Assembly (NCBI RefSeq): GCF_029360725.1
Contig: NZ_JARKMY010000003.1
Location: forward strand, 1-64,000
Reading direction: 5' to 3'
DNA length: 64,000 bases
Source: Chryseolinea sp. H1M3-3
Lineage (GTDB): Bacteria > Bacteroidota > Bacteroidia > Cytophagales > Cyclobacteriaceae
The first letter of the stretch is position 1, and each line of letters starts with the position of its first letter. The notes below the pieces were generated by a model. It had not been told where the DNA came from. It was given only the letters and a program-made list of their open reading frames with translations, and made no database searches. The translations under genes and the position numbers were made by a program. Below, one piece after another: positions 44,569 through 54,580 of the stretch.

Positions 44569-46773
44569 TCACCAGCCTAATTTGACATGGATTCCATCCG
44601 GGTTGTTCTCAAAACTTAGAAAACACGTTTTGCTCGATTCGTCCCACGATGTTTTCGCCTGCACCACATTACCGTCAGCATCTGTCACTTCAATACTTTT
44701 TACTTTTTCAGGAAGCAGAATTCTCATCACGTTGGTGGTATTCAATGGACTTTTCGCAACGAATGAATAACCATTCTTCATCGCCTTTTCTTCATAAACT
44801 CTCGCAGCTGTTGCCAGTACCTGCGGTGTTCCAGGATTTTTAACGTTGCTGATATTGTATAAAAATGCTTGCGCTCCGGGCTGCACTTGTTTTTCATCTA
44901 GAATAGGGATTTCCGGATCAAATAAATCAATGAACTTTCCCTTAATGGTGAAGGGAGACTGATCGGAATTTTCATCAATAACAGCAATAAGTTCGTAAGG
45001 TCCCCGCGTAAGCCTAAAGTGATTTTTTAACTCAAGTTTTGCCTGATCTCTCCCTGCTTCATACAATCGTTTAACAGCATTTACAAATGTGCTATCATTT
45101 TTCTCCTTCATAATAAACTCTTTCGGATCGTTCCGCATGATATAAACTTTTCCTTTGCCGCAAGTATATTCACCGGCGCTGAAAGGTTCTTTCAAACCTA
45201 GCTTAATAAACAAATGCGCTGATGGCGTCTTGAAAGTATTTGCACCTGTATTCCACCACTCCTGTACGCTTTGAAAAGCGTCATCATCCTTACCGCAGTA
45301 TATTAACGCCCCTCCATTTTTTACCCACTCGGCAATGTGATCATGCGCTGCCTTATCCATGGGTTTCATATTGGAGTAAGACATGATCAGGATCTTTACA
45401 TCACTCCATGTTTTGGCAACGGAAACATTTTCTATGTGAATTGTTTTAACGGGAACGCCTCGCTTTAATAATGGAAGCGCTTGACCATAAAAGTTTGACA
45501 GCTGTGGATCTTCGTAGCCATTGTGAACCGGGAAACGCTGAAACATCAGTGAGTTCCCCATAAGAATACCTATGCCCTGCGAGCCGCTCACTTTGTTTTC
45601 AGACAACGGCATGTTGTTCAGGGTATTGATCATCACCTGCATCTGCGTTGAATAAAAACGCGGGATCCGCTCCTTCTTATCGTTTTCGGCGCTTGTGCGA
45701 TAGAGACCTTCATAAATTCGATCGGGCCATGGCATCACTTCATAATCGGCAATCATCGGATAGAGTAGCTGTGCCGTAAAAGTTGCCTCGTAATTTTTCT
45801 TGTAGTCCGCCCAATCGCGTGGCCAATCTTCGATCGGGTCGGTGAGAAAAAACATCTTTCTTCCGGTAGGCGATGTCATCGACTCCATGGAACCATATTC
45901 CAAAAATGCAGTCTCAAACACGCGTTCTTTTTTTTGCCCATTGAAAAAATTGGGCTCGCGTGACGTACCCGTCCAGACCTGTGCAATGTAACCGTCCACA
46001 CAAGGCAAGGAAGCGAGACTAGCTTCCGGGCTGACAATCATCCACTGTGAATAATTCACTAGCGAATGCGTTGGGACATAGCAACGGATGTTCATTCCCT
46101 TGGTTTTACCGTACGCCTTCGCGAAGGTGAAACATTCGTTCACTGCCCGGTAATAAAGGTGATATTTTAACTTGTTGGATAAGTATGTGTTCTCGGGTGA
46201 TTCGTGCTGCGGTCTCCAGTCAAACCCGTAGTATTCCTTCCACTCTTTTTTGAATGCTGCGCTGTAGCCCGCCCTTGCCCAGAACTCGGGTTCTTCGAGA
46301 TAAATAGCGTCAATGCCGGCGTCGATCACACGTCTAATCACTTCTTCTTTTAAATACTTGATGAAATTCATGGAAGGCACAATGTATGGCACCATGCGCC
46401 CGTGCCAAATGGTGTCACCTTTTTGAGTTACCTGCCCTTCGTCGAAGTGCTTCTTTCCATCCCACTTGCCAGTAAAGTAATCCTGGTATTCACCCCAGGC
46501 GATTCCAGTCATGAAATGTGTTTTGTATCCTTTGTCACGCCAGGTTTGAACGCGTTGTTCAAAAGTTAAACTGCCTTTTTCATGATGCTCTTTTACACTG
46601 TACACGATGGCAACATCAGCCCGGGTATCGGTAACAGGTTTCCATGGATTAGCCGTTTGAAAAATTGTTTTTTCTCCTGGCGTACTTCGTGATAGCTTCT
46701 CCTTTTGATGTGACTGAGAACAAACTTGAAACGAAAGGGCTAGCAGAAGATAAAGTATGATCGTTTTTTCCAT
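44569..46773 (-). CDS. Exported TIM-barrel-like protein with class-I GATase-like domain, unclassified
   Basis: A 734-aa protein with a signal peptide (ILYLLLALSFQVCSQ). The N-terminal half looks like a TIM-barrel: RDKGYKTHFMTGIAWGEY, RRVIDAGIDAIYLEEPEFWAR (a candidate acidic residue in EEPEF), MNIRCYVPTHSLVNYSQWM, and DWPRDWADYKKNY. The middle (about 430-560) reads PLLKRGVPVKTIHIENV, VKILIMSYSNMKPMD, HIAEWVKNGGALIYCG, which resembles the glutamine-amidotransferase-like trimerisation domain of GH42 enzymes. The C-terminus is a beta-sandwich. I do not recognise a CAZy family. Its place between GH92 and the SusCD genes suggests a new glycosidase. It begins after the internal terminator, 161 bp downstream of DUF3823. 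Confidence 0.7.
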   Translation of the reverse strand: MEKTIILYLLLALSFQVCSQSHQKEKLSRSTPGEKTIFQTANPWKPVTDTRADVAIVYSVKEHHEKGSLTFEQRVQTWRDKGYKTHFMTGIAWGEYQDYFTGKWDGKKHFDEGQVTQKGDTIWHGRMVPYIVPSMNFIKYLKEEVIRRVIDAGIDAIYLEEPEFWARAGYSAAFKKEWKEYYGFDWRPQHESPENTYLSNKLKYHLYYRAVNECFTFAKAYGKTKGMNIRCYVPTHSLVNYSQWMIVSPEASLASLPCVDGYIAQVWTGTSREPNFFNGQKKERVFETAFLEYGSMESMTSPTGRKMFFLTDPIEDWPRDWADYKKNYEATFTAQLLYPMIADYEVMPWPDRIYEGLYRTSAENDKKERIPRFYSTQMQVMINTLNNMPLSENKVSGSQGIGILMGNSLMFQRFPVHNGYEDPQLSNFYGQALPLLKRGVPVKTIHIENVSVAKTWSDVKILIMSYSNMKPMDKAAHDHIAEWVKNGGALIYCGKDDDAFQSVQEWWNTGANTFKTPSAHLFIKLGLKEPFSAGEYTCGKGKVYIMRNDPKEFIMKEKNDSTFVNAVKRLYEAGRDQAKLELKNHFRLTRGPYELIAVIDENSDQSPFTIKGKFIDLFDPEIPILDEKQVQPGAQAFLYNISNVKNPGTPQVLATAARVYEEKAMKNGYSFVAKSPLNTTNVMRILLPEKVKSIEVTDADGNVVQAKTSWDESSKTCFLSFENNPDGIHVKLGW

Positions 46774-46891
46774 TTGATATTTAATCGCGTTTTACTTAGG
46801 AAGGGAAGTGATTATCCCGGCAGATCGAAGTCATGTGAAAAACTTGCGATGAGATCTGAACAGCTCACCCGCCGGCCCATAATGAAAAGGT

Positions 46892-46918
46892 AAAAAGCCA
46901 CCCCATTGTGAGGTGACT
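46892..46918 (-). terminator. Intra-operon rho-independent terminator after DUF3823
   Basis: Minus strand: AGTCACCTC pairs with GGGGTGGCT (two G-T pairs) around a 5-nt loop, followed by five T. It lies 16 bp after the DUF3823 stop and about 120 bp before the 734-aa protein gene. It would reduce expression of the enzyme genes relative to SusC/SusD/DUF3823. Confidence 0.75.
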
Positions 46919-46934
46919 TCCAACCCAAACCAAA

Positions 46935-47750
46935 TTATGGGATCAGCAATTGCTTAGCTTCATTGTAATTCCATCTCCTGGTGCCGCTGCCTCTGGGTGT
47001 GTCGTAGTTGATGCGCGCTGCAGCTCTGATGAAGACGGCCCTTCCGGAAGGGATTGTTCCATTCGATTCGATGGTAATCGTTTCGCCTAACAATGCGTTG
47101 AAAGTTGAACCGGAATATTCTAACACGCTTGACCAACGTTCGTCGCGCGCACGATAACCTACAGTAGAGGAATAGCTGATAAACAGCTGTATATCGGTAA
47201 CATTTAGAAAGCTGTTGCTATAACCCCCCATCGGTTCAACCTTAGCTCGAAAATCTTCTTCAGTCACGCCGCGTGTAACACGTACCTTTGCTCTAACCTT
47301 ACCGTTAACAACTTCAGGCGCTGCTACCCACTCTATTTTGAGGAAAGGCTGCACTTCAAACTTAACATTGGTGACGGCCTGGATGTCTACCGTTTGAGTT
47401 TCATCAGCAAGAGGAACTCCACGATCATCTTCACGAATTAAAGGAATGAAAGGTCCGTCAATGCGAACGTTGTAGGTTCCTTTAAATACTTTTGTGTTTT
47501 GGAATTTTCCGTCAGGCATGCAAAAGAAGTCAGGATTGGGCGTAACATTATCTCCCCAGCTGAGTTCAGTGAGTCGCACACGAATACCCTCGCTCCCGTG
47601 ATCAGTAAGTACCGGTTCACCCGTTTCTGAATCCACCACTTCGCCTTGCAGTGTTTCGGTGGGTTCTTCATAGTTGTCAAGCTCAAACAAACTGCATGAA
47701 CTGAAAGGAAACAGTGCGAGCAATAGTATATATGATGATAACTTTTTCAT
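46935..47750 (-). CDS. DUF3823 lipoprotein, probable surface glycan-binding protein
   Basis: 271 aa; signal SYILLLALFPFSSCSLF with lipidated Cys at about residue 20. DUF3823 features: ETLQGEVVDSETGEPVLTDHGSEGIRVRLTEL, PDFFCMPDGKFQNTKVFKGTYNVRIDGPFIP and VTNVKFEVQPFLKIEW, followed by a second beta-rich domain (RVTRGVTEEDFRAKVEPMG). DUF3823 proteins sit directly after SusC/SusD in many PULs and are thought to be outer-leaflet glycan-binding lipoproteins; SusE/SusF-like in role. It follows the SusD gene by 38 bp and ends before a terminator. Confidence 0.9.
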   Translation of the reverse strand: MKKLSSYILLLALFPFSSCSLFELDNYEEPTETLQGEVVDSETGEPVLTDHGSEGIRVRLTELSWGDNVTPNPDFFCMPDGKFQNTKVFKGTYNVRIDGPFIPLIREDDRGVPLADETQTVDIQAVTNVKFEVQPFLKIEWVAAPEVVNGKVRAKVRVTRGVTEEDFRAKVEPMGGYSNSFLNVTDIQLFISYSSTVGYRARDERWSSVLEYSGSTFNALLGETITIESNGTIPSGRAVFIRAAARINYDTPRGSGTRRWNYNEAKQLLIP

Positions 47751-47788
47751 CTTCTGTAATTCTATGGTTATTAATAATTCGTCATTAT

Positions 47789-49846
47789 TTAACGGTTTGG
47801 CTGCTGGTCAATTACCGCACTTTTTGATACTTCACCCGCGGGAATCTGAAAGTAATAGTCGACGATGTTGTACTCGAAGGTCTTCAGGCTTACCCATTGA
47901 AAACGGGCATCGAAAAAGTACTTACCAGTTTGTGTAGAAAAAAACGGATACAAGCCGCGGAAGCGATAACGCGCGTTGCTGCTAAACAAATCTTTGTTTC
48001 TGGTTTCACCCCAGAAGCCATCTCGTTCTTCATAGTGTTGCACTCTCCATCGCCGCAAATCCCATTTGGTTTTGTGTTCAAGCGCAAGTTCCTTGCGGCG
48101 TTCTTTCCGCACAATGTTACGACCCATTACGTCAGGTGTGATGCCTCCAGCAAGAAGCGTTGCCCCCGCTCTTTCGCGAATCTGATTCACAGCTTCCGTT
48201 GCGACCAGCATCAGATCGGAACCATCGGGGGAAGTTTCTCCAGCTAACGATAGCTCTACTGCTGCCTCTGCTGCCGTAAGTAATACTTCAGCATAGCGCA
48301 TTAAAATAAAGGGCTGCGCTGATCTACCTTCACCGGCTTCGAAAGAAGGATTGGGGTTTAGCCATTTGCGACCATACAACCCTGTAAGGCAGCCTTCTCC
48401 GTTGTCGTAAAATGGACCATTGGCACCGGCAGCTGTTATGTTGCCCCCGCCATAAGGCACCGTCTCCTGACCATTGCCTTCCCGTGGACTAAGAAAAAGT
48501 GTTTTGGATCCGCCGGTATAAGCAGGCAGATTTTGATAACGTGTTTCAGCAGTTGCGTACGAATAGTCGTTAAATAAGGGAGTTACAGGCGTAGCACCTG
48601 TGTACACGCCAGCGCGAATGTCAATTTCCCTTCCTTTGAATACATCGCCGGGGAAAATTACATAAGCACGAAGACGTGGTTCGGCATTTTCAAAAAAATC
48701 CAGCGGCGAATCGTACATCAGGTATTCGCCTTCCATATTGGAAGAACCGGTGGTCACTTTAATCGTACCGTCAGGATAGCGATCAAAACCTTCAAATAAT
48801 TCTAAGAAGTCTAGCGTAGGACAAGTGCCCGATGCTAACGGCGCCTTAAATATAAACGGTGCGCTATACGCATCGTAGCCATGCGTAAAGGTAGGATAAA
48901 CATATTCTTTCACATAGATATTTTCAGGACTTGTGAGATCGCTGAACATATCAACCATGTTTTGATATTGTGCGTCACGATCGCCTGCAGCCCATTTCCT
49001 TTTATAAAGCGAATATCGGCCACTGTTGATCACTTCGCGGGCAGCTGAATAAGCTTCCTGGAAATATTTTTTCGAAGCCTCCTGTGCTGTCTCCTCGGCA
49101 AATCCAATTACGCGTACACCGGTTTTCTGACCAAATCCGGTAAGTCGACCGGTAACCGTCTCGTTGTATTTCGCTACACTGCCTGCATACAACATGGCTT
49201 CTGATTTGAAAGATAAGGCAACATATTTGTTTGCATACCCTCTTTCAGGACTAATCGGTTGTAATAAGGCAATTGCCTGATCATAGTCGGCGAGCACCTG
49301 GTTCCAGGTTTCCTCCTCGGAGGCGCGTGGCACTTCTAATTCATCTTGTTCTGCCGGATAGTTAAGAATCTTTGTCACCAAAGGTACACCCCCAAAACGT
49401 CGTGCCATGGCAGAGAATACAACGGCGCGCGCAAAGTAAGCTTCCCCTAAATAATGATTATAGGTAACTTCCGGAAAAACGTTTTGATATTGAGGCAACG
49501 TTTCGATCAAATAATTGGCATCGCGAAGTAAAACAAATGCATCTGTCCAGTATGCAGTTCTCTCACCAGTAAACGCCCTTGAAATGCCGTCCCTGTTCAC
49601 AGCTTCTCCAGTACCTTCAATCCCCATCGAGCCCAGCCATGCGTTGTATTCGATACCCCACTCCGCCATGTATTTGAAATCTTCAAACGGCATTCTGCTG
49701 TACATCCGGGCCAGATAAACTTTCATTCCCGAATCGCTTGTCATCAGATCTTTATCACTGATAATATTCTGCGGTGGAATATCAAGATCCGTACAACCGG
49801 AGAAAGTAATCAAGGCGATCAGGAGTAATGTATATTTCCTTTTCAT
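47789..49846 (-). CDS. SusD/RagB-family outer-membrane lipoprotein (mannan locus)
   Basis: 685 aa from the ATG at 49846 (in-frame TTG at 49858 rejected), with signal KYTLLLIALITFSGC. RagB/SusD features: LDIPPQNIISDKDLMTSDSGMKVYLARMYSRMPFEDF, YLGEAYFARAVVFSAMARRFGGVPLV, YANKYVALSFKSEAMLYAGS, RYAEVLLTAAEAAVEL and RKERRKELALEHKTKWDLRRW near the end. It is longer than average (usual 500-600), from insertions in the ligand-binding half. It binds oligosaccharide above the SusC barrel encoded 40 bp upstream. Confidence 0.95.
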   Translation of the reverse strand: MKRKYTLLLIALITFSGCTDLDIPPQNIISDKDLMTSDSGMKVYLARMYSRMPFEDFKYMAEWGIEYNAWLGSMGIEGTGEAVNRDGISRAFTGERTAYWTDAFVLLRDANYLIETLPQYQNVFPEVTYNHYLGEAYFARAVVFSAMARRFGGVPLVTKILNYPAEQDELEVPRASEEETWNQVLADYDQAIALLQPISPERGYANKYVALSFKSEAMLYAGSVAKYNETVTGRLTGFGQKTGVRVIGFAEETAQEASKKYFQEAYSAAREVINSGRYSLYKRKWAAGDRDAQYQNMVDMFSDLTSPENIYVKEYVYPTFTHGYDAYSAPFIFKAPLASGTCPTLDFLELFEGFDRYPDGTIKVTTGSSNMEGEYLMYDSPLDFFENAEPRLRAYVIFPGDVFKGREIDIRAGVYTGATPVTPLFNDYSYATAETRYQNLPAYTGGSKTLFLSPREGNGQETVPYGGGNITAAGANGPFYDNGEGCLTGLYGRKWLNPNPSFEAGEGRSAQPFILMRYAEVLLTAAEAAVELSLAGETSPDGSDLMLVATEAVNQIRERAGATLLAGGITPDVMGRNIVRKERRKELALEHKTKWDLRRWRVQHYEERDGFWGETRNKDLFSSNARYRFRGLYPFFSTQTGKYFFDARFQWVSLKTFEYNIVDYYFQIPAGEVSKSAVIDQQPNR

Positions 49847-49885
49847 AGTTATCGTCAATTTTTTATAAGTCTTACATTCTATGCA

Positions 49886-52800
49886 TTAAAACTTGGCCGA
49901 CACACCAACGGTATACGTTTTGTTGATCGGGTACATCCTACCCAAGTCATCATCGGGATGCTCCGGATCAACATACTTCACCCCTGTTATTGTGAATAGG
50001 TTATAGGCGTTGGCAAACACCCGAACATTCATGGAAGAGAATGCCCTGATCTTTTTGGGTAGCGTGTAACCAAGTTCGATGCTCTTAAGCCGGAGATAGG
50101 TTGTGCTCACACGGTTGAAATCAGAATTCTCCCGTGGGTATCTTCCCGTAAAACCATAATAACCATCGACCCAATCCGTTTCGGGATTGTATGGATCTGC
50201 CAACGGATCCACTGGATGCCATCGGTCGAGATATTGTTCAAGCGTACCCCCTCCGTTGGTTCCCCAAATAGAATACAACGGTTCTTTATATTGCATAGAG
50301 CCCAGGGCCGTTCCCTGGAAGAGGAAGTTCAGGTCAAAACTTTTATATGAACAGTCATAGGCCAAACTGAAATTCATCCATGGTGTTTGATTGTAGGCAT
50401 AAGGGTGCTCATCCTGACCGTTAATTTCACCATCGCCATTCCAATCCTCATACTTGTAGTCGCCGGGCAGAATGTCTCTTTCTTTGTAAATTGGATATGA
50501 CCAGATGTCGTCCCAGTTTTCATAACGTCCAGCCCCTTCGTATCCGAACTCCAACCCCTGAAAGCGGTTATTAAGATTGTCGTTGCGCCAGCGGTCGTAG
50601 GAGTTTCCCCACGGTCCCTTTTCTGATGCTGTCAGATATTTTTGGCGGGTAATGGAACCAATTGCTTTTATGCGGTAGGAAAAATTTCCTATTGTGTTAC
50701 GATGTGAGAGTTCAAGGTCGATACCAAAATGACGATCACTGTCCAGGTTTTCTCTTGGAGCCTGAGCCCCGACTACCGTAGGCAAAGCGCCTGTCCGGCG
50801 TGCAAAACGTCCCTCCCTCCTACGGTCAAAATAATCGAATGAAAATCCAAACAAACCATTCCATCCTTCAAAGTCAACACCGACATCAAACGTATTCGCA
50901 GTGAACCAGGTGATCAACTCATTGGGAAGTGCTAACGTAGACACACCAAATACAAAATCTCCATCGAACACATAACCCGGCGCATATTTGTTGTAATACC
51001 CTGCGCCCGCATTCTCACCCACCGCAGGGTAAGTGTAGCCTGTAGCCCAATCGTATTGCAGTTCACCGTCGTCGCCAAGCACACCATAGCTTGCACGAAT
51101 TTTCAACTGATCGACAAACGCCAGCGCCGAAGATGATTTAAAGAAAGATTCCTCGGATATACGCCAGCCTACTGACGCCGACGGGAAGAAACCCCACTGT
51201 TGACCTTTAGCAAACTTTGATGAACCATCATAGCGAAACTGACCTTCGACAATATAACGATCGGCAAAGGTGTAATTCAATCTTCCGAACAACGCTGCGT
51301 TGGCATACTGGTAAACATCACCCAAGCCGCTTAGCATGCCGCCAAGCTGGTTTTCATTCACGCCGGCAAAGAGATATTCCATACCAAATGCAAGGTCGCG
51401 CTGCGCATAGAAGTTATCGCCCTTACGCTCTTGTGTTTCATAACCTACGAGACCGCTCACATTGTGTCTGTCTCCGATCGTGCGATTATAATTCAGTATG
51501 AACTGACCTAGTAGCTGTTGCTTGCCAAACAATTCGCGGCGTATTTGATTGGGAGAGCTGGAGTTGTACAGTTTAGACTCGTACGAACCACTTGATGTAT
51601 TGTATGCATATTGATAATACTCTTTTCGATAAATTGTATTGTCGTCGTTGCGATAATCATAGCTGACCAATGCTTTTGCCGATAGGCCTTCGAGTGCAGG
51701 CGATACTGTTCCAAAATCGAAGTTGAGTGTTGCTGAAGACTGGAAATATTTCTGATTATATTCTCGATACCCGGATATATCGGAAGTCATTTTGGCTACG
51801 GTATTTTCCTCGAGATCCAGCCCTTCATAGTTCAGCATCGTATTTTCAGGATCGGCATAGGCTGGAAACAATACGCCTTGCCTCCAATAGTTTCTAATAA
51901 TGTCCACTGCGCTGGAGTACGGTGTGTTACGCTGATCGGCAATCCCACTGAGGTTTAGATTGAAAGTCAATCCTTTTGCAAGCTCTGTAGTAATGTTGGT
52001 CCGAAGATTTATTTTATTATAGTTTAAATCACCTGACTTGAAAAAACCTTCCTGGAAGAGGTATCCCATCCCGACGTAGTATTGGGTTTTTTCGGCTCCA
52101 CCATTAATGCTCACATCGTGTTGAGTCTGAGGCGAAAAATCCGAGAACAGTAGGGAAGTCCAATCGGTCGTGCGACGAGCACCACTTCGGAAAGCTTCGA
52201 AATCATCTTCTCCATATATGATACTCCCCCCATTGATATTGTTCATTGACCTCTCATTGTAGAGCGTCATTGTTTCATACGGATCGGCAAGCACAGGCAT
52301 TCCTGAAGGTTTCTGAAGCGTATACGAACCGTTGTAGATTATCGACGTTTTTCCTTTTTCTCCTTTCTTTGTAGTTACAAGTACAACCCCGTTAGCAGCA
52401 CGTACGCCGTAAATAGCTGCGGAAGCATCTTTCAATACAGATATATCTTCAATGTCACTTGGATTCAATCGTTGAAAGTCGTCTACTGACCGGGGAATAC
52501 CATCGATTACAACCAACGGAGACCCTAGTCCACGGATGTCGAAGTTGTTGTTGAATGTTCCCGGCTCAGCGCTTCGTTGCCATACACGAACACCGGCAAT
52601 TCTACCCGTGAGCATGTTTTGTGGATTTTCGTTTTTAGTTTGACGCAATTCATCGCCTTTGATGTTAGCTACAGCTCCGGTCAATGTTACCTTTTGTTGG
52701 GTACCATAACCAACCACGACTACTTCGTTCAGTTGCCGAACATCCGCACCCAGGACCACATCAATCACCGATTGTGAAGCGACTGCTATCTCCTGGGTTG

Positions 52801-53089
52801 TATAACCGATGAATGAAAAAACCAGCGTCGCGTTATTTTCCGGAACGAGTATCGTATACTTTCCGTTGGTGTCTGTCGTGGTTCCTCTGTTGGTACCTTT
52901 TACAATTACATTCACCCCTGGTAAGCCGGATTCATCTTCAGAAGCGGTAACTGTACCGGTGACTGTTATCTCTTGCTGCTGTATTGGTTCCGAACCAATA
53001 GCGGAAGAAAAAACAACGCACTGAACAATGATTCCTAACAAGGAATGCCTGATCAGTTTTCTCAATAGTTTTTTGTATTTATTCTGCAT
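49886..53089 (-). CDS. SusC-family TonB-dependent transporter (mannan locus)
   Basis: 1067 aa. An unusually basic N-terminus (KYKKLLRKLIRHSLLG) leads into the signal peptide ending about SAIGSEP. A carboxypeptidase-D regulatory-like domain follows (VTGTVTASEDESGLPGVNVIVKGTNRGTTTDTNGKYT), then NEVVVVGYGTQQKVTLTGAV, plug motifs GRIAGVRV, PLVVIDGIPRS, ISVLKDASAAIYGVRAANGVVLVTTKKG and the barrel ending YPINKTYTVGVSAKF. It imports mannan oligosaccharides released at the surface; substrate inferred from the GH76/GH92 neighbours. It starts 18 bp after the GH76 stop. Confidence 0.95.
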   Translation of the reverse strand: MQNKYKKLLRKLIRHSLLGIIVQCVVFSSAIGSEPIQQQEITVTGTVTASEDESGLPGVNVIVKGTNRGTTTDTNGKYTILVPENNATLVFSFIGYTTQEIAVASQSVIDVVLGADVRQLNEVVVVGYGTQQKVTLTGAVANIKGDELRQTKNENPQNMLTGRIAGVRVWQRSAEPGTFNNNFDIRGLGSPLVVIDGIPRSVDDFQRLNPSDIEDISVLKDASAAIYGVRAANGVVLVTTKKGEKGKTSIIYNGSYTLQKPSGMPVLADPYETMTLYNERSMNNINGGSIIYGEDDFEAFRSGARRTTDWTSLLFSDFSPQTQHDVSINGGAEKTQYYVGMGYLFQEGFFKSGDLNYNKINLRTNITTELAKGLTFNLNLSGIADQRNTPYSSAVDIIRNYWRQGVLFPAYADPENTMLNYEGLDLEENTVAKMTSDISGYREYNQKYFQSSATLNFDFGTVSPALEGLSAKALVSYDYRNDDNTIYRKEYYQYAYNTSSGSYESKLYNSSSPNQIRRELFGKQQLLGQFILNYNRTIGDRHNVSGLVGYETQERKGDNFYAQRDLAFGMEYLFAGVNENQLGGMLSGLGDVYQYANAALFGRLNYTFADRYIVEGQFRYDGSSKFAKGQQWGFFPSASVGWRISEESFFKSSSALAFVDQLKIRASYGVLGDDGELQYDWATGYTYPAVGENAGAGYYNKYAPGYVFDGDFVFGVSTLALPNELITWFTANTFDVGVDFEGWNGLFGFSFDYFDRRREGRFARRTGALPTVVGAQAPRENLDSDRHFGIDLELSHRNTIGNFSYRIKAIGSITRQKYLTASEKGPWGNSYDRWRNDNLNNRFQGLEFGYEGAGRYENWDDIWSYPIYKERDILPGDYKYEDWNGDGEINGQDEHPYAYNQTPWMNFSLAYDCSYKSFDLNFLFQGTALGSMQYKEPLYSIWGTNGGGTLEQYLDRWHPVDPLADPYNPETDWVDGYYGFTGRYPRENSDFNRVSTTYLRLKSIELGYTLPKKIRAFSSMNVRVFANAYNLFTITGVKYVDPEHPDDDLGRMYPINKTYTVGVSAKF

Positions 53090-53107
53090 AGGCTAAACTG
53101 GCTTTAG

Positions 53108-54565
53108 TTATTTTTCAAGTTCATATCGCGCGAGCACGGCGTATTCGGCGGCAAAAGCAAAGCTGAACATGCCTTCTGTGTTGTTCTTGCCTTTGTCAAG
53201 GTTCCAGCCTACCAATAAATTTGTAGGGAGAACGCCTTCATAAAGAAAGTTGTCGTATCCGTAGTCGAGATTCTTTTGGAATGAATCAATATAGTCTGCA
53301 ACACCTCCGTAAGCAGGATATACATCTACATAGCCACGCATCAGCACGCCATTGAACCAGTTTCTGAATCCACTGATGTCATAGGTATAGTAGCCCGGTC
53401 TCGTTTGTCCTAGCTTAGCAAAATATTGGAAACCGGCATCCGACAAATTTTTCGCATCCTCGAGATACACGTTTTCGCCAGTCGCACGATATAAATCCGC
53501 CCCCCCTGAAAGCATGGTGCCGCTGTTATAAGTTATCGGTGGGCCTACACGATCCGGGCAGGTACTTCCTCTACGATAGACGAATCCGTTAACTGTTTCT
53601 GTTTGCGGGGTCCCGGGAGTGCAGCCACCCCGCATGTCATCGTACACGCCATCGGCACGAAGCAATTCGTTCTTTTGCCACGCATATATTTTTTTCGCGA
53701 AATCCAGGTAATAATCGCTTTTCTTTAACTGCCTTGTCTGCCGTGTTTGTTTATCGGTTTCATCGATGTACCGGTAGGCTACTTCATCGCTTTTATCTTT
53801 GTACAATTCATGCAGCCACACAAGCGGACTCACCATGGGTCCATTGCTGCATGCATGTTTTGTAACATAGCCGGGCCCCCAAGGAATACCGCCTCGTTCT
53901 GCACCATTTTCATCACGTGTGCAATCCCATCCATCAAGCACGTACTCCGTTAAATATTCTGCTTTCTCCAGATACTCGGCTTGACCAGTCACTTTGTAGG
54001 CTTCGAGAAGTTCGCGAATAAGCCACATCTGATCATCATACACGTTATCGATTGCTGCGACCTGTGCGGAGCCTTTCGAACCACCGCGATTCACCCCATA
54101 TACGGACCAATCCCGGGTTTGCGTATAGGAAACAAGTTGGAAGGTGCCCATGTAATAATCTGCATTGTCATACAACTTGTCCAGCAATTCCGAATACTTG
54201 TTAAAATGTTGGTCGTAAAGCGCGGGGTTGCCGTGTTCTTTTTGTGTTTCGAGCGCACGAAGGATAGCAGTTACCGCTTCAATGGCGCTGGTGTACATCC
54301 ATATACTACCTTTTTCTTCGGAACGGACACCTGTATACGGATTGTAATACCTCGCCATCGCCATACCTTCTCCAGTAAAATGGGACGAGACGGCTTTGTC
54401 GGTTAGCTCCATAGCACGAAGAAGATTTTTTTCAGCTAGGCTTACTTCCCCCGGAGGATTCACGGGGCTTTCTTCTGATACGGTATCGCTGCACGCTGAG
54501 ACTATTATTAGAAACACGAGAATGCATGTCGTGATCTTAAAAGTAATGGTGCGAAATTTTGTCAT
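53108..54565 (-). CDS. GH76-family endo-alpha-1,6-mannanase, lipoprotein
   Basis: 485 aa from the ATG at 54565 (GTG 54577 is an alternative). Signal ITTCILVFLIIVSAC indicates lipidation, so the enzyme probably acts at the cell surface. GH76 features: MYTSAIEAVTAILRALE, NVYDDQMWLIRELLEAY with the paired catalytic Asp residues (DD) of the family, GGIPWGPGYVTKHACSNGPMVSPLVWLHEL, DDMRGGCTPG and YNSGTMLSGGADLYRATG. GH76 enzymes cut the alpha-1,6 backbone of fungal mannan with retention of configuration. With GH92 in the same operon this defines the locus as alpha-mannan-directed. Confidence 0.93.
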   Translation of the reverse strand: MTKFRTITFKITTCILVFLIIVSACSDTVSEESPVNPPGEVSLAEKNLLRAMELTDKAVSSHFTGEGMAMARYYNPYTGVRSEEKGSIWMYTSAIEAVTAILRALETQKEHGNPALYDQHFNKYSELLDKLYDNADYYMGTFQLVSYTQTRDWSVYGVNRGGSKGSAQVAAIDNVYDDQMWLIRELLEAYKVTGQAEYLEKAEYLTEYVLDGWDCTRDENGAERGGIPWGPGYVTKHACSNGPMVSPLVWLHELYKDKSDEVAYRYIDETDKQTRQTRQLKKSDYYLDFAKKIYAWQKNELLRADGVYDDMRGGCTPGTPQTETVNGFVYRRGSTCPDRVGPPITYNSGTMLSGGADLYRATGENVYLEDAKNLSDAGFQYFAKLGQTRPGYYTYDISGFRNWFNGVLMRGYVDVYPAYGGVADYIDSFQKNLDYGYDNFLYEGVLPTNLLVGWNLDKGKNNTEGMFSFAFAAEYAVLARYELEK

Positions 54566-54580
54566 TGCTATATTCACGCT

